From NCBI GenBank assembly GCA_014896255.1, contig JADBKT010000008.1:1-64000 (forward strand): a DNA stretch of 64,000 bases, given 5' to 3'. This DNA is from Hydrogenibacillus sp. Lineage in GTDB: Bacteria; Bacillota; Bacilli; Thermicanales; DSM-22653. Shown in pieces: positions 7,269-15,449 of this stretch; position 1 is the stretch's first letter, and each line of letters opens with the position of its first letter. Under the pieces are notes generated by a model, which had not been told where the DNA came from, searched no databases, and worked only from the letters and a program-made list of their open reading frames with translations. Made by a program: the position numbers and the translations under genes.

Positions 7269-8690
7269 GTGATCGAGCGGTACACGCGGCCGGAGATGGG
7301 GGCCGTGTGGAGCGAAGCGCGCAAGTTTGAGATCTGGCGGGAGATCGAGGTGCTGGCCGTGGAAGGGTGGGCGGCGATCGGCGTCGTTCCCGCGGCGGAA
7401 GCGGCCGAGATTCGCGCCAAGGCGCGGGTCGATCTTTCGCGCATCGCCGAACTCGAGGAAACGACGCGCCACGATGTCGTCGCGTTTACCCGCCAACTGT
7501 CGGAGACGCTCGGGCCGGAACGGCGCTGGGTGCATTATGGGCTCACGTCGGCGGATATCGTCGATACGGCGATCGCGGTCCGGCTCAAAGAGGCGAACGC
7601 GATCTTGTGGCGGGACTTGGTGGCGCTTGTCGACGCGCTCACCGACCTCTCGCTCGCGCACCGCGATACGGTGATGATCGGGCGGACGCACGGCGTACAC
7701 GCGGAACCGACGACGTTCGGTCTGAAGATGGCGTATTTCCGGGAAGAGGTGCGCCGGCATATGGCGCGTCTTCGGGAAATCGAGCCGCGGCTTTACGTCG
7801 GCAAAATCTCCGGCGCCGTCGGGACGTATGCCTCGGTGCCGCCGGAGGTCGAAGCGTACGTGCTCCTGCGTCTCGGGCTTTCGCCTGCGCCGGTGGCGCT
7901 GCAGACGCTGTCCCGGGAGCGGCACGCGGAATATATGGCTTTTTTGGCCCTCGTGGCGTCGACGGCAGAGAAGATCGCGGTGGAACTTCGGCATCTCGCC
8001 CGGACGGAAGTGGGAGAGGTGGAGGAAGGGTTTCTCCCCGGGCAAAAAGGGTCTTCGGCGATGCCGCATAAGAAAAATCCGATCGGCCTGGAAAACGTGA
8101 CGGGCCTGGCGCGACTGGTGCGGGGTTACCTCGTGCCGGCGCTGGAGAATGTCGCTTTGTGGCACGAGCGGGACATCTCCCACTCGTCGGTCGAGCGCGT
8201 GGCCCTCTCCGATGCGACGATCGCCCTCGATTATTTGCTCGCTCGGCTCGCGTCGATCTTAAAGCGGCTCGTCGTACGCCCGGAGCGGATGCGCGCGAAT
8301 TTGGCGCGGACGGGCGGGTTGTATTTTTCCGGCCGGGTGGTTGGCGCCCTCGTCCGCGCCGGGTGGAGCCGCGAGGCGGCGTATGACCGGGTGCAGGCCC
8401 ATGCGCTCGCCGCCTGGGAAGGCCCGCCGGCCTTTGATGTGCGCATCCGGCAGGATGCGGCGATCGCCGAAACCCTCGGCGCAGCGGGCCTCGCGGCAGC
8501 GCTGGATGCGAACGATTACCTTCGCCATGTGCCGGACATTTTCCGCCGTCTCGGTCTCGACGGTGCGGCGCCGTCGACTTTTCCGGCCGGCCGAGGCGGT
8601 CGCGGAGCCAACGGGCCGGATGCGCACGGGGGAAGGGGCGACGCGGGTTGTGAACGTCATAAAGCGTGCGGGCCATTCGGAGGAGGGGCG
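7269..8690 (+). CDS. purB: Adenylosuccinate lyase, in frame with purC (no stop)
   Basis: PurB converts adenylosuccinate to AMP and SAICAR to AICAR in purine synthesis. GTG 7269 is chosen because MIERYTRPEMG is the usual N-terminus and gaaagaagggg precedes it. Motifs seen: TSADIVDTA near residue 95, RTHGVHAEPTTFG near 140, and the fumarase/lyase signature GSSAMPHKKNP near 260, followed by RDISHSSVER. The typical length of about 430 residues is reached near 8560 (LRHVPDIFRRLGLDG), but no stop codon follows: a Gly/Arg-rich, low-complexity tail of about 40 residues reads straight into PurC. Either this is a PurB-PurC fusion or the stop has been lost. Confidence 0.88.
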
Positions 8691-9443
8691 ATGATGGACG
8701 GCATCGAACGCGGAGTGCTTCGCGGTCGCGGCAAGGCGAAGGACGTCTACGCCACGAACCGGCCGGACGTGCTTTGGCTCGAGTACCGGGATGATCTGAC
8801 CGCCTTTGACGGGAAGAAAAAAGACACCCGGGAAGGCAAGGGGGCGCTTGTCAATGCGCTGTCGTCGTATTTTTTCACGTATCTCGCCCGGCATGGGGTG
8901 AGGACGCATTTCATCCGGCAGCGCGATGGGCGGGTACAGCTCGTCCGCAAACTGGCGATGATCCCGCTGGAGGTCGTCGTCCGTTACACCGTCGCCGGCT
9001 CTCTTGCCAAGCGGCTGGGTTGGGCAGAAGGGACGGCGCTTTCGCGGCCGATCGTCGAGTTTTACTATAAACGGGACGATCTGGGCGATCCGCTGCTCGC
9101 CGAGTCGCACATCGCGGCGCTCGGCATCGCTCAGCCGGAGACGCTCCGGGCGATCGAAGAGACGGCGCTTTGGGTCGGAGATCTGATCCGGGCGCATGTG
9201 CACGACGCCGGGCTGAGGCTGATCGACTTCAAGCTCGAATTCGGCCGCGATGCGGCCGGGGCGCTCGTCTTGGGCGATGAGATTTCCCCGGAGACGTGCC
9301 GCTTTTGGGATGCGGAGACGAACGCGCCGCTCGATAAAGATCGTTTTCGCCGGGATCTGGGCGACGTCTTGGAAGGATACCGGATCGTCGCCGAACGGCT
9401 CGGCGTGAAGGTTCCGGAACCGACGCGCGATTGGCCAAATTGA
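8691..9443 (+). CDS. purC: SAICAR synthetase (phosphoribosylaminoimidazole-succinocarboxamide synthase)
   Basis: 250 residues from ATG 8691. It joins CAIR and aspartate with ATP to make SAICAR. Visible motifs: RGRGKAKDVY near the start, LTAFDGKKKDT, the family signature VVVRYTVAGSLAKRLG, and LIDFKLEFG. The strong site ggaggagggg ends just before the ATG, so independent translation is likely even though the frame is continuous with purB. The C-terminus is complete (RIVAERLGVKVPEP). purL begins at or just after the stop; purS and purQ, which normally lie between purC and purL in Bacillales, are missing here. Confidence 0.88.
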   Translation: MMDGIERGVLRGRGKAKDVYATNRPDVLWLEYRDDLTAFDGKKKDTREGKGALVNALSSYFFTYLARHGVRTHFIRQRDGRVQLVRKLAMIPLEVVVRYTVAGSLAKRLGWAEGTALSRPIVEFYYKRDDLGDPLLAESHIAALGIAQPETLRAIEETALWVGDLIRAHVHDAGLRLIDFKLEFGRDAAGALVLGDEISPETCRFWDAETNAPLDKDRFRRDLGDVLEGYRIVAERLGVKVPEPTRDWPN

Positions 9444-11617
9444 ATCAGGAGGTGAAGCCTGGTTCGGAGCGTTTCCGGCCTCATCCGAGATGCGGACCGC
9501 TTTTGCGAACCGGGCGCTTAAGATTGAGCACGCACGGGTTGACCGCCGAAGAACGACGGGTGATCGAAGCGGGTCTGGGGCGAGCGCCGAATCCGCTGGA
9601 GTGGGCGCTTTTCGGCGCGCTCTGGTCGGAACATTGCAGTTATAAACACACGAAACCGCTTCTTGGGATGCTCCCGACGCACGGCTCCGGCGTCGTCGCC
9701 GGACCGGGCGAAGGGGCCGGAGCGGTCGCCTGGCGCGATGGATGGGCGGTCGTCTTCAAATTGGAGAGCCACAATCACCCGTCGTACGTCGCGCCGTTCG
9801 ACGGTGCCGCGACCGGGGTAGGCGGCATTTTGCGGGACGTTTTCGCCATGGGCGCGGAAGTGCTGGCCGTCGCCGGGGCGCTCGCCTTCGACGTGGAGTC
9901 GGCGACGCGAAGCGCTCTGGCCACCGGAGTGGCCGATGGGCTGAAAGCGTATGCGGAGCGTTTCGGTGTACCGTTCGGAGCGCTGAGTGTCGTGCTCGAT
10001 GCGCGCTATCGGACGAACCCGCTGGTGAACGCGCTGGCCGTCGGCCGATTGGCGCGCGACAAGCTGGTCTTAAGCGCCGCCGACCGGGACGACCTCGTGT
10101 TCATCTATGCCGGTCGACCGACGGACTTCGACGGCGTGCACGGCGCGGCGTTCGCCTCAAAGTCGTTCGCCGGGGCGGGAGCAAACGCCCGCGCCGGCAA
10201 CGCGATCCCGGTTCGGGTGCCGAAGGCCGATCCCGAGACGGGGCGCCGGCTGTATGAGGCGACGTTGGCCGTGATCGGCCGCGGATGGGCGTATGCGGTG
10301 CAAGACATGGGCGCGGCGGGTCTGCTCAGCGCGAGCGCGGAGATGGCGGCGAAAGGCGGCCGCGGAGCGACGCTCTATTTGGATCGTGTGCCGCGGGCGT
10401 TTGCGGAGGAGCGGGGTGCTCCGCGTTCGGAGCGTGCGCCGGAGGCGGCGACGGCGATCACGCCGGAGGCGGCGGAAGTGTTGATGCTTTCGGAAACGCA
10501 AGAGCGGATGCTTTATGCCGTGCGGCGAGAAGATGCGGACGCGGTGCTCGCGCTGCTCGGCGATTACGGGATCCCGGCGGCGGCGGTCGGGGAGGTGCGC
10601 GCGGACGGACGCTACGTGCTCCAAAGCGGCGATCGCGTGCTGGCCGACGTCCCGGTCCGGCTGCTCGTCGACGGCGTTCCGCTCCATGATCTGCGTGAAC
10701 GGCTGTCGACATCGGCGCCGGCATCCGGGCGTGCGCCGGACGACGGGCATGTCGCGGGCGTGCCTGGCCAGACGACGCCAGACGAACGGTTGGCGGAGCA
10801 CTTCGGCGACCATCGGCGGTGGGCGGGAGCGGCGCTGTTCGGCCGGCGGCGGCTTTCTGCGGTCGGCCTTCAAGCGGTGCCTGATCTTCCGGGCGGCGTC
10901 GCCTATACGGTCGTCGCCGCGCCAAAGGTCGTGGAGGAGCGTCCGGATGTCGGCACCGCCGCGCTCGTCGTCTGGGGGGCGGTGCGCCTGGCGCTGGTCG
11001 GGGCGATGCCGCTCGGGGTAACGAACAACTTGAATTTCGGCGATCCGAGCGATCCGCGCGTCGCGCGGGACATCGTCCGCTCGATCGAAGGGCTCGCCGC
11101 CGGCGCCCGAGCGCTTGATCTCCCGGTCGTGAGCGGCAACGTCAGCCTGTATAACGCCACATCCGGCCGATCGATCCCGCCGACGCCGGTCGTCGGCCTG
11201 GTCGGCGACGTGCCGGACGACGAGTTGCTGAGCCGCGCGCCGACGCTGACGACGGGCGACGTGCTGGCGTGGGCGTCGCCGTGGCCTCATGGTTCATCGG
11301 CCGAAAGAACGTCTTTCGAGACGACGTCGGATGACGGGGACACGCCGCCGCCGGACGTCGGGACCGCCCCGCCGCTCGGATCGCCGTCCGTCCGGACTTG
11401 CGGTCTTTCCGCCGCGCTCCGCCCGTCGCGCCAGACGGCCTCGAGGAGCGCACGGTTTTGTTCTTCCAGCAGGAGCAGCACCTCATTCAGTTCGTCGAGG
11501 GCCTGGAACAGGCGCAAGACGTCCGCCGACGACAGCGCGACGCCGTCCGCCGATCCGCGCTCCGGCGCCTCCGCGGTCGACGCGCGGCCGCTTGAACGGC
11601 GTTTCCCGCCCGCATAA
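9431..11617 (+). pseudogene. purL: Phosphoribosylformylglycinamidine synthase large subunit, C-terminally truncated
   Basis: The homologous part runs from about 9524 (TTG; GLTAEERRVIEAGLGR) or TTG 9431 to about 11290. Clear PurL motifs are LFGALWSEHCSYKHTKPLL, FKLESHNHPSYVAPFDGAAT, VQDMGAAGLLSASAEMA and GNVSLYN. Around residue 620 (GDVLAWASPWPHG) homology stops, and the remaining frame to 11617 is only the antisense of the minus-strand gene there, so roughly the last 120 residues are lost. Without its C-terminus and without purS and purQ nearby it is unlikely to be functional as shown. The break could be a real rearrangement or an assembly joint. Confidence 0.8.
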
Positions 11618-11733
11618 ACGGCCTCGCGGGCAGCCGACCCCGCGCCGCGGGCGGCGCGCACCGCCAGCGCCAAAGCGACCAGGGACGACAACATGGCGAA
11701 GAAGGCCAGGACAAACGCGCTAAAGGCGGACAT
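11287..11733 (-). CDS. SwrB-like small membrane protein downstream of sigD
   Basis: 148 residues from ATG 11733. One N-terminal membrane helix (FSAFVLAFFAMLSSLVALAL) is followed by a hydrophilic region and a short leucine-rich coiled coil (VLRLFQALDELNEVLLLLEE). In Bacillus subtilis the gene after sigD is swrB, which also encodes a small protein with one N-terminal membrane helix that helps assemble the flagellar export apparatus. Position and architecture match; sequence identity cannot be judged by eye. The C-terminal tail ends exactly where truncated purL sequence begins, so its last residues may come from the joint. Confidence 0.5.
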   Translation of the reverse strand: MSAFSAFVLAFFAMLSSLVALALAVRAARGAGSAAREAVYAGGKRRSSGRASTAEAPERGSADGVALSSADVLRLFQALDELNEVLLLLEEQNRALLEAVWRDGRSAAERPQVRTDGDPSGGAVPTSGGGVSPSSDVVSKDVLSADEP

Positions 11734-11965
11734 CGAACCGCCCGCCTTTCGTTTCGCCCGCGGTCGATGAACGCAAGGGCGGGGAAAAAAGCCCCGCTTG
11801 ATGCACTTCACGCACCGATCGCGTTTCCTTTTCCCGCTTCACGGCGGAAGCGCGCGCGACCTCGCCGGCCTGTGCGGCGGCTGCCGTTTCACCCGCCTGC
11901 CGTTCCGCCCCCGCCTCGAAGGTGCGGGGGAGAGCCACTTCCAATTCGATCAGGCGCAAGTTCAT
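11720..11965 (-). CDS. Small conserved-looking protein between sigD and the swrB-like gene
   Basis: 81 residues; the ATG at 11965 overlaps the sigD stop (ATGA) and the 3' end overlaps the start of the next gene by 14 bases, as expected in a tight operon. The N-terminus MNLRLIELEVALPRTFEAG, followed by an Ala/Glu/Gln-rich helical stretch, resembles small proteins I recall directly downstream of sigD in Paenibacillaceae and related genera. No function is known to me. The tail is Ser/Gly-rich. Confidence 0.55.
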   Translation of the reverse strand: MNLRLIELEVALPRTFEAGAERQAGETAAAAQAGEVARASAVKREKETRSVREVHQAGLFSPPLRSSTAGETKGGRFDVRL

Positions 11966-12741
11966 CCGTATTCCCCTCCTTCCACCCAAGGGACGAGGAG
12001 CGGCCGCAGGCGCTTGAGCGCCTGCGTATGCAACTGCGAGATGCGCGAAGGCGACAGCTCGAGCACGCCGGCCACTTCGCTGAACGACAAGCCCTCGTAA
12101 TAGAACAGCGTCAAGACGAGGCGTTCTTTTTCCGGGAGCGTCGCGATCGCCGCGGCGAGCGCGCGGGCGAGCTCCGCCCGTTCGCCGTGCGCTTCCGGGT
12201 TCGGCGCATCGGGATCGGCGATCGACTCCAACAGGTCCTCCTCTTCCGCCTCGCTCCCCGCCCCGTGGGCGCCGTACGCGGCCGAACGCCGACGCTTCAG
12301 TTCGTCGATCTGGGCGAGCGAAAGCCCCGCCTCCTCCGCCACCCGAGCGTCGACGGCGTGTGCGAGGGTGCTCTGCTCCAGCCGCGAGCGGGCCTCTTCG
12401 TAGCGCTTGATCTGCTCCCGCGTGCTGCGCGGCAAGCTATCGCCGGCGCGCAGGCCGTCGTAGATCGCGCCGCGGATGCGCCAGAGCGCATAAGTCACAA
12501 ACTTGAGCCCCCGAGCGGGGTCATATTTGCGCACCGCGTCCATCAAGCCGACGAGACCGAAGCTCTTAAGCTCTTCCGGTTCGACGTGCGCGGCGAAACG
12601 ACTGCCCATGCGGCGGACGACGCGTTCGACAAGGTAAGCGTAACGTTCGACGAGGACATTTTCAAGCGTTCGGGCGCCGCTCGCCTTGTACTCACGCCAA
12701 AGCTGTTCCAATCCCTCGTGGGCGGTGCGGTGGCGGCTCAT
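11962..12741 (-). CDS. sigD: Flagellar/motility sigma factor SigD (FliA family)
   Basis: 259 residues from ATG 12741, which has aaggaggga seven bases upstream; the open frame extends further but only as an overlap with cheD. It is a sigma-28 factor directing flagellar, chemotaxis and autolysin promoters. Region 2 is seen as ELKSFGLVGLMDAVRKYDP and FVTYALWRIRGAIYDGLR, region 3 around RSTREQIKRYEEARS, and region 4 helix-turn-helix as LSFSEVAGVLELSPSRISQL near residue 220-240. It sits in the standard place after cheD at the end of the fla/che operon. Confidence 0.93.
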   Translation of the reverse strand: MSRHRTAHEGLEQLWREYKASGARTLENVLVERYAYLVERVVRRMGSRFAAHVEPEELKSFGLVGLMDAVRKYDPARGLKFVTYALWRIRGAIYDGLRAGDSLPRSTREQIKRYEEARSRLEQSTLAHAVDARVAEEAGLSLAQIDELKRRRSAAYGAHGAGSEAEEEDLLESIADPDAPNPEAHGERAELARALAAAIATLPEKERLVLTLFYYEGLSFSEVAGVLELSPSRISQLHTQALKRLRPLLVPWVEGGEYG

Positions 12742-12775
12742 GATTCTCCCTCCTTCGGCGTGGTAACGCTCGCGC

Positions 12776-13255
12776 CTACAAGGCTTGCTCGCCGTTCTGC
12801 GCGGTACGGACGTAGAGCGTGCCGTCCTCGAGATCCAGCTCGATCGTGCGTCCGAGGGTGCCGCCGGTGTCCTCGGCGAGGATCGGGATGTCATGCGCGC
12901 GCAGGGCGGCGCGCGCCGCTTCGACGTTGCGTTCACCGATTTTGAGCGCTTCACTTCTGACCTGTTGGAACATGTGCGCGCCGCCGGCCAGTTTGGCCAC
13001 CAGGCGCGAGCGGTGAGCGCCGAGCGCTTCCATCCGCCGGATGAGCTCCGGTACCGCCGTATCGGCGAATTTCGCCGCCTGAACGTCTCCGCGGGCTTGG
13101 CCGGAGTCCGGCAGCATAATGTGCGCCATCCCGCCGATTTTGTGCCGCCCGTCATACAACACGATGCCGACACAGGAGCCGAGCCCGGCGGTGCGGATCC
13201 GTCCGGGCGCCGCGGCGGCGGCAAGATCGGCGATGCCGACTCTAATCACGTCCAT
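12776..13255 (-). CDS. cheD: Chemoreceptor glutamine deamidase CheD
   Basis: 159 residues. CheD deamidates receptor glutamines and, with CheC, tunes CheA activity in Bacillus-type chemotaxis. Catalytic-site motifs are visible: GLGSCVGIVLYD (Cys near residue 28), MAHIMLPDS (His near 45), KLAGGAHMF, IGERNVEAARAAL and GGTLGRTIELDLEDG. The start overlaps the end of cheC by 14 bases, indicating translational coupling. Confidence 0.93.
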   Translation of the reverse strand: MDVIRVGIADLAAAAAPGRIRTAGLGSCVGIVLYDGRHKIGGMAHIMLPDSGQARGDVQAAKFADTAVPELIRRMEALGAHRSRLVAKLAGGAHMFQQVRSEALKIGERNVEAARAALRAHDIPILAEDTGGTLGRTIELDLEDGTLYVRTAQNGEQAL

Positions 13256-13862
13256 GCGCTTGAACCCCTAACGCTTGGAATAACGCGGCCAAAGCGTCCG
13301 GCGCCGGGAGGAGGAACAGCTGCCCGCCGATCGATTGCCCCGATCCGTATAATCGCGCATCAATGACGACGGCGTGATCGCTGACCCGTCCGGCCTCCAG
13401 AAGGCCGTAGACGAGGATCGATGGCCCCATGTCCAAAGCGACGCCCGGAACGCTCGGGCTCACCTTGAGACCCGTCAAATCGGAGAGCGCCGACAAATAC
13501 GATCCGGCCAAAATATTGCCGATTTCCTGCAGCGCGGACCATTCCAGCTCTGTAAAGGAGGGCCTCTCGTCGTCGACGACGCCGGGCAACAGCAAACGCA
13601 AAAGCGCTTTGGCCGCCTCGGGGCGAAACAACAGGACGATGCTCCCCTTAAGCTCGCCGTCAAACAACAGGAAAGTCGCCGCATACACGGTCTCTTCGCC
13701 GATCAGCATGCCGATTTCGGCGAACGAGAGCACGCGGGCCACCGGAACGGACATGTCGACGCGCGTACCGGTCAGCTTGGACAGCGACGTCGTGGCGTGC
13801 GCCGCACCGATGTTGCCGATCTCGCGCAAGACGTCCAGTTCGAACGCGGAAAACGGGCGCAT
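13242..13862 (-). CDS. cheC: CheY-P phosphatase CheC
   Basis: 206 residues. CheC removes phosphate from CheY-P and binds CheD. Both copies of the active-site helix are visible: DVLREIGNIGAAHAT near residue 10 and SALQEIGNILAGSYLSAL near residue 108. The ATG at 13862 follows the cheW stop by seven bases. A longer in-frame start exists inside cheW but would add unrelated sequence. It is third in the cheA-cheW-cheC-cheD-sigD run. Confidence 0.93.
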   Translation of the reverse strand: MRPFSAFELDVLREIGNIGAAHATTSLSKLTGTRVDMSVPVARVLSFAEIGMLIGEETVYAATFLLFDGELKGSIVLLFRPEAAKALLRLLLPGVVDDERPSFTELEWSALQEIGNILAGSYLSALSDLTGLKVSPSVPGVALDMGPSILVYGLLEAGRVSDHAVVIDARLYGSGQSIGGQLFLLPAPDALAALFQALGVQAHGRD

Positions 13863-13869
13863 CTTCGAG

Positions 13870-14355
13870 TTACCCCTCGATGCGCTGGACGGCTTCGCGC
13901 TCTTCATCGCTCAGCACGCGCGTCAAATTGAGCAGCACGACGAGCGATTCGCCCAGATGCGCAATCCCTTCCACGTACGTCGAGCGAACGGTCGTCACCA
14001 CCTCCGGCGGCGGCACGACCGCCGACGGCGGCAGATCGACGACATCGTCGGCGCGGTCGACGATGAGTCCCACGTGCAGATCCCCGACGCGCACGATCAA
14101 AATGCGCGTTTCCGCGTCAAACGGCTTGGCCGTGACGCCGAGCTTCATCCGAAGATCGACGACCGGCGTGACGACCCCCCGCAGGTTGATCACGCCCTTG
14201 ACGTACGGCGGCGCCTCCGGCACGCGCGTGATGTCCGTGAGCCGCTCGATGGACTCCACATGCTGTACGTCGACCGCATACCGTTCCTCGCCGAGGGCGA
14301 AGACGATCACTTTCAGATCGGTGCTTTTGTCCGATTCCATCCCAGGTTCGAACAT
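13870..14355 (-). CDS. cheW: Chemotaxis coupling protein CheW
   Basis: 161 residues, a single CheW domain (VIVFALGEERYAVDVQHVES, PPYVKGVINLRGVVTPVVDL, ILIVRVGDLHVGLIVDR). It couples receptors to CheA in the chemosensory array. The start is set by aggaggg about nine bases upstream of ATG 14355. About 50 bases separate it from the cheA stop at 14404. Confidence 0.94.
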   Translation of the reverse strand: MFEPGMESDKSTDLKVIVFALGEERYAVDVQHVESIERLTDITRVPEAPPYVKGVINLRGVVTPVVDLRMKLGVTAKPFDAETRILIVRVGDLHVGLIVDRADDVVDLPPSAVVPPPEVVTTVRSTYVEGIAHLGESLVVLLNLTRVLSDEEREAVQRIEG

Positions 14356-14403
14356 CCTTAAATTCCCTCCTGTCACTGGGTGCACGCCTCCGCACGCCTC
14401 TTC

Positions 14404-15411
14404 TCAGACGACCAACGTCCCTTTCGACGCCCCTTCGAAAAAGGCGGACGGCTCGACGACCAGGGCCACACGGCCGTCGCCCAAGATCGTCGCCCCCAAA
14501 AACGTGGTGATCCGCTTCAAATAAGCGCCGAGCGATTTGAGGACGATCTCCTGTTGGCCGATGAACCGGTCGACAACGAGGCCGACATGGCGCTCGTTCT
14601 TCTTGATCACGGCGACATACAGCGCCGTCGGTTCTCCCGCCTCTTTGCCGTCCGTGACCTTTGGGTGCACGCCGTGCGTACCGAGGCGCGGCGGAGCGGT
14701 CGTCCGGAAAAAGCTGCGGCCGTCGACGAGCGGAATGATCGTCCCCCGAAGATCGATGACCGGCTGAAGATGGACCGTCCGTACCGATTCCGGAGGAACG
14801 GCGATGGTCTCGAGGAGATCGGCGATCGGCAGGGCATACGTCTCGCCGCCGATGTCGACGAGCATGGCGAAGAGGATCGACAGCGTGAGCGGCAGCTGAA
14901 TGCGAAAGATCGTCCCTTCGCCCGGTTTGGAGAAAACGGCGACCCGCCCGCCGAGCGATTCGATCTTGTTCTTCACCACGTCCAACCCGACGCCGCGGCC
15001 GGAAATGTCGGTGACGACGTCCGCCGTGCTGAAGCCGGGGTGAAAGAGCAACTGATAGACGGCCCCGTCGCGCATCTCCCTCGCCTCTTCCGGGCGGACG
15101 AGCCCGCGTTCGATCGCTTTCTTCAGCACCTTGTCGCGGTCGATGCCCCGCCCGTCGTCGCGCACTTCGATGTACACGTTGTTGCCGCTCGGATACGCGA
15201 CGAGCTCCACCGTTCCCACCGGCGGTTTGCCCTTCGCCTTGCGCTCCGCTTCGGATTCCAGTCCATGGTCGACGGCGTTCCGGACGAGGTGCATGATCGG
15301 ATCGCCGATTTCGTCTACGACCGTGCGGTCGAGTTCCGTCTCTTCGCCGCGGACGACGAGATGGACCGATTTCCCGAGCTCCCTGGCCACGTCGCGCACC
15401 ATGCGCGGAGT
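14404..15411 (-). pseudogene. cheA: Chemotaxis histidine kinase CheA, 5'-truncated
   Basis: Only the C-terminal half (about 336 residues) is present. The kinase domain shows the N box HLVRNAVDHGLE, G1 EVRDDGRGID, F box LLFHPGFSTAD and G2 SGRGVGLDVVKNKIESLGG, followed by the CheW-like P5 domain ending RVALVVEPSAFFEG. The phosphotransfer His domain (P1), the CheY-binding P2 and most of the dimerisation domain P3 are absent: homology begins abruptly at PRMVRDVARELGK, a motif that normally lies near the P3-P4 boundary. Upstream of about 15411 is another gene on the opposite strand. As drawn, it cannot autophosphorylate. Real rearrangement and mis-assembly both fit. Confidence 0.85.
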
Positions 15412-15449
15412 CGGCCGTGGTGAATCAAAGTGGAAAGGTGCGGTAGGCC

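Noticed and set aside
11962-13224. A 420-codon frame that would fuse cheD DNA to sigD
   Set aside because: The first 160 codons are an out-of-frame reading of cheD; a strong ribosome site defines the sigD start at 12741.
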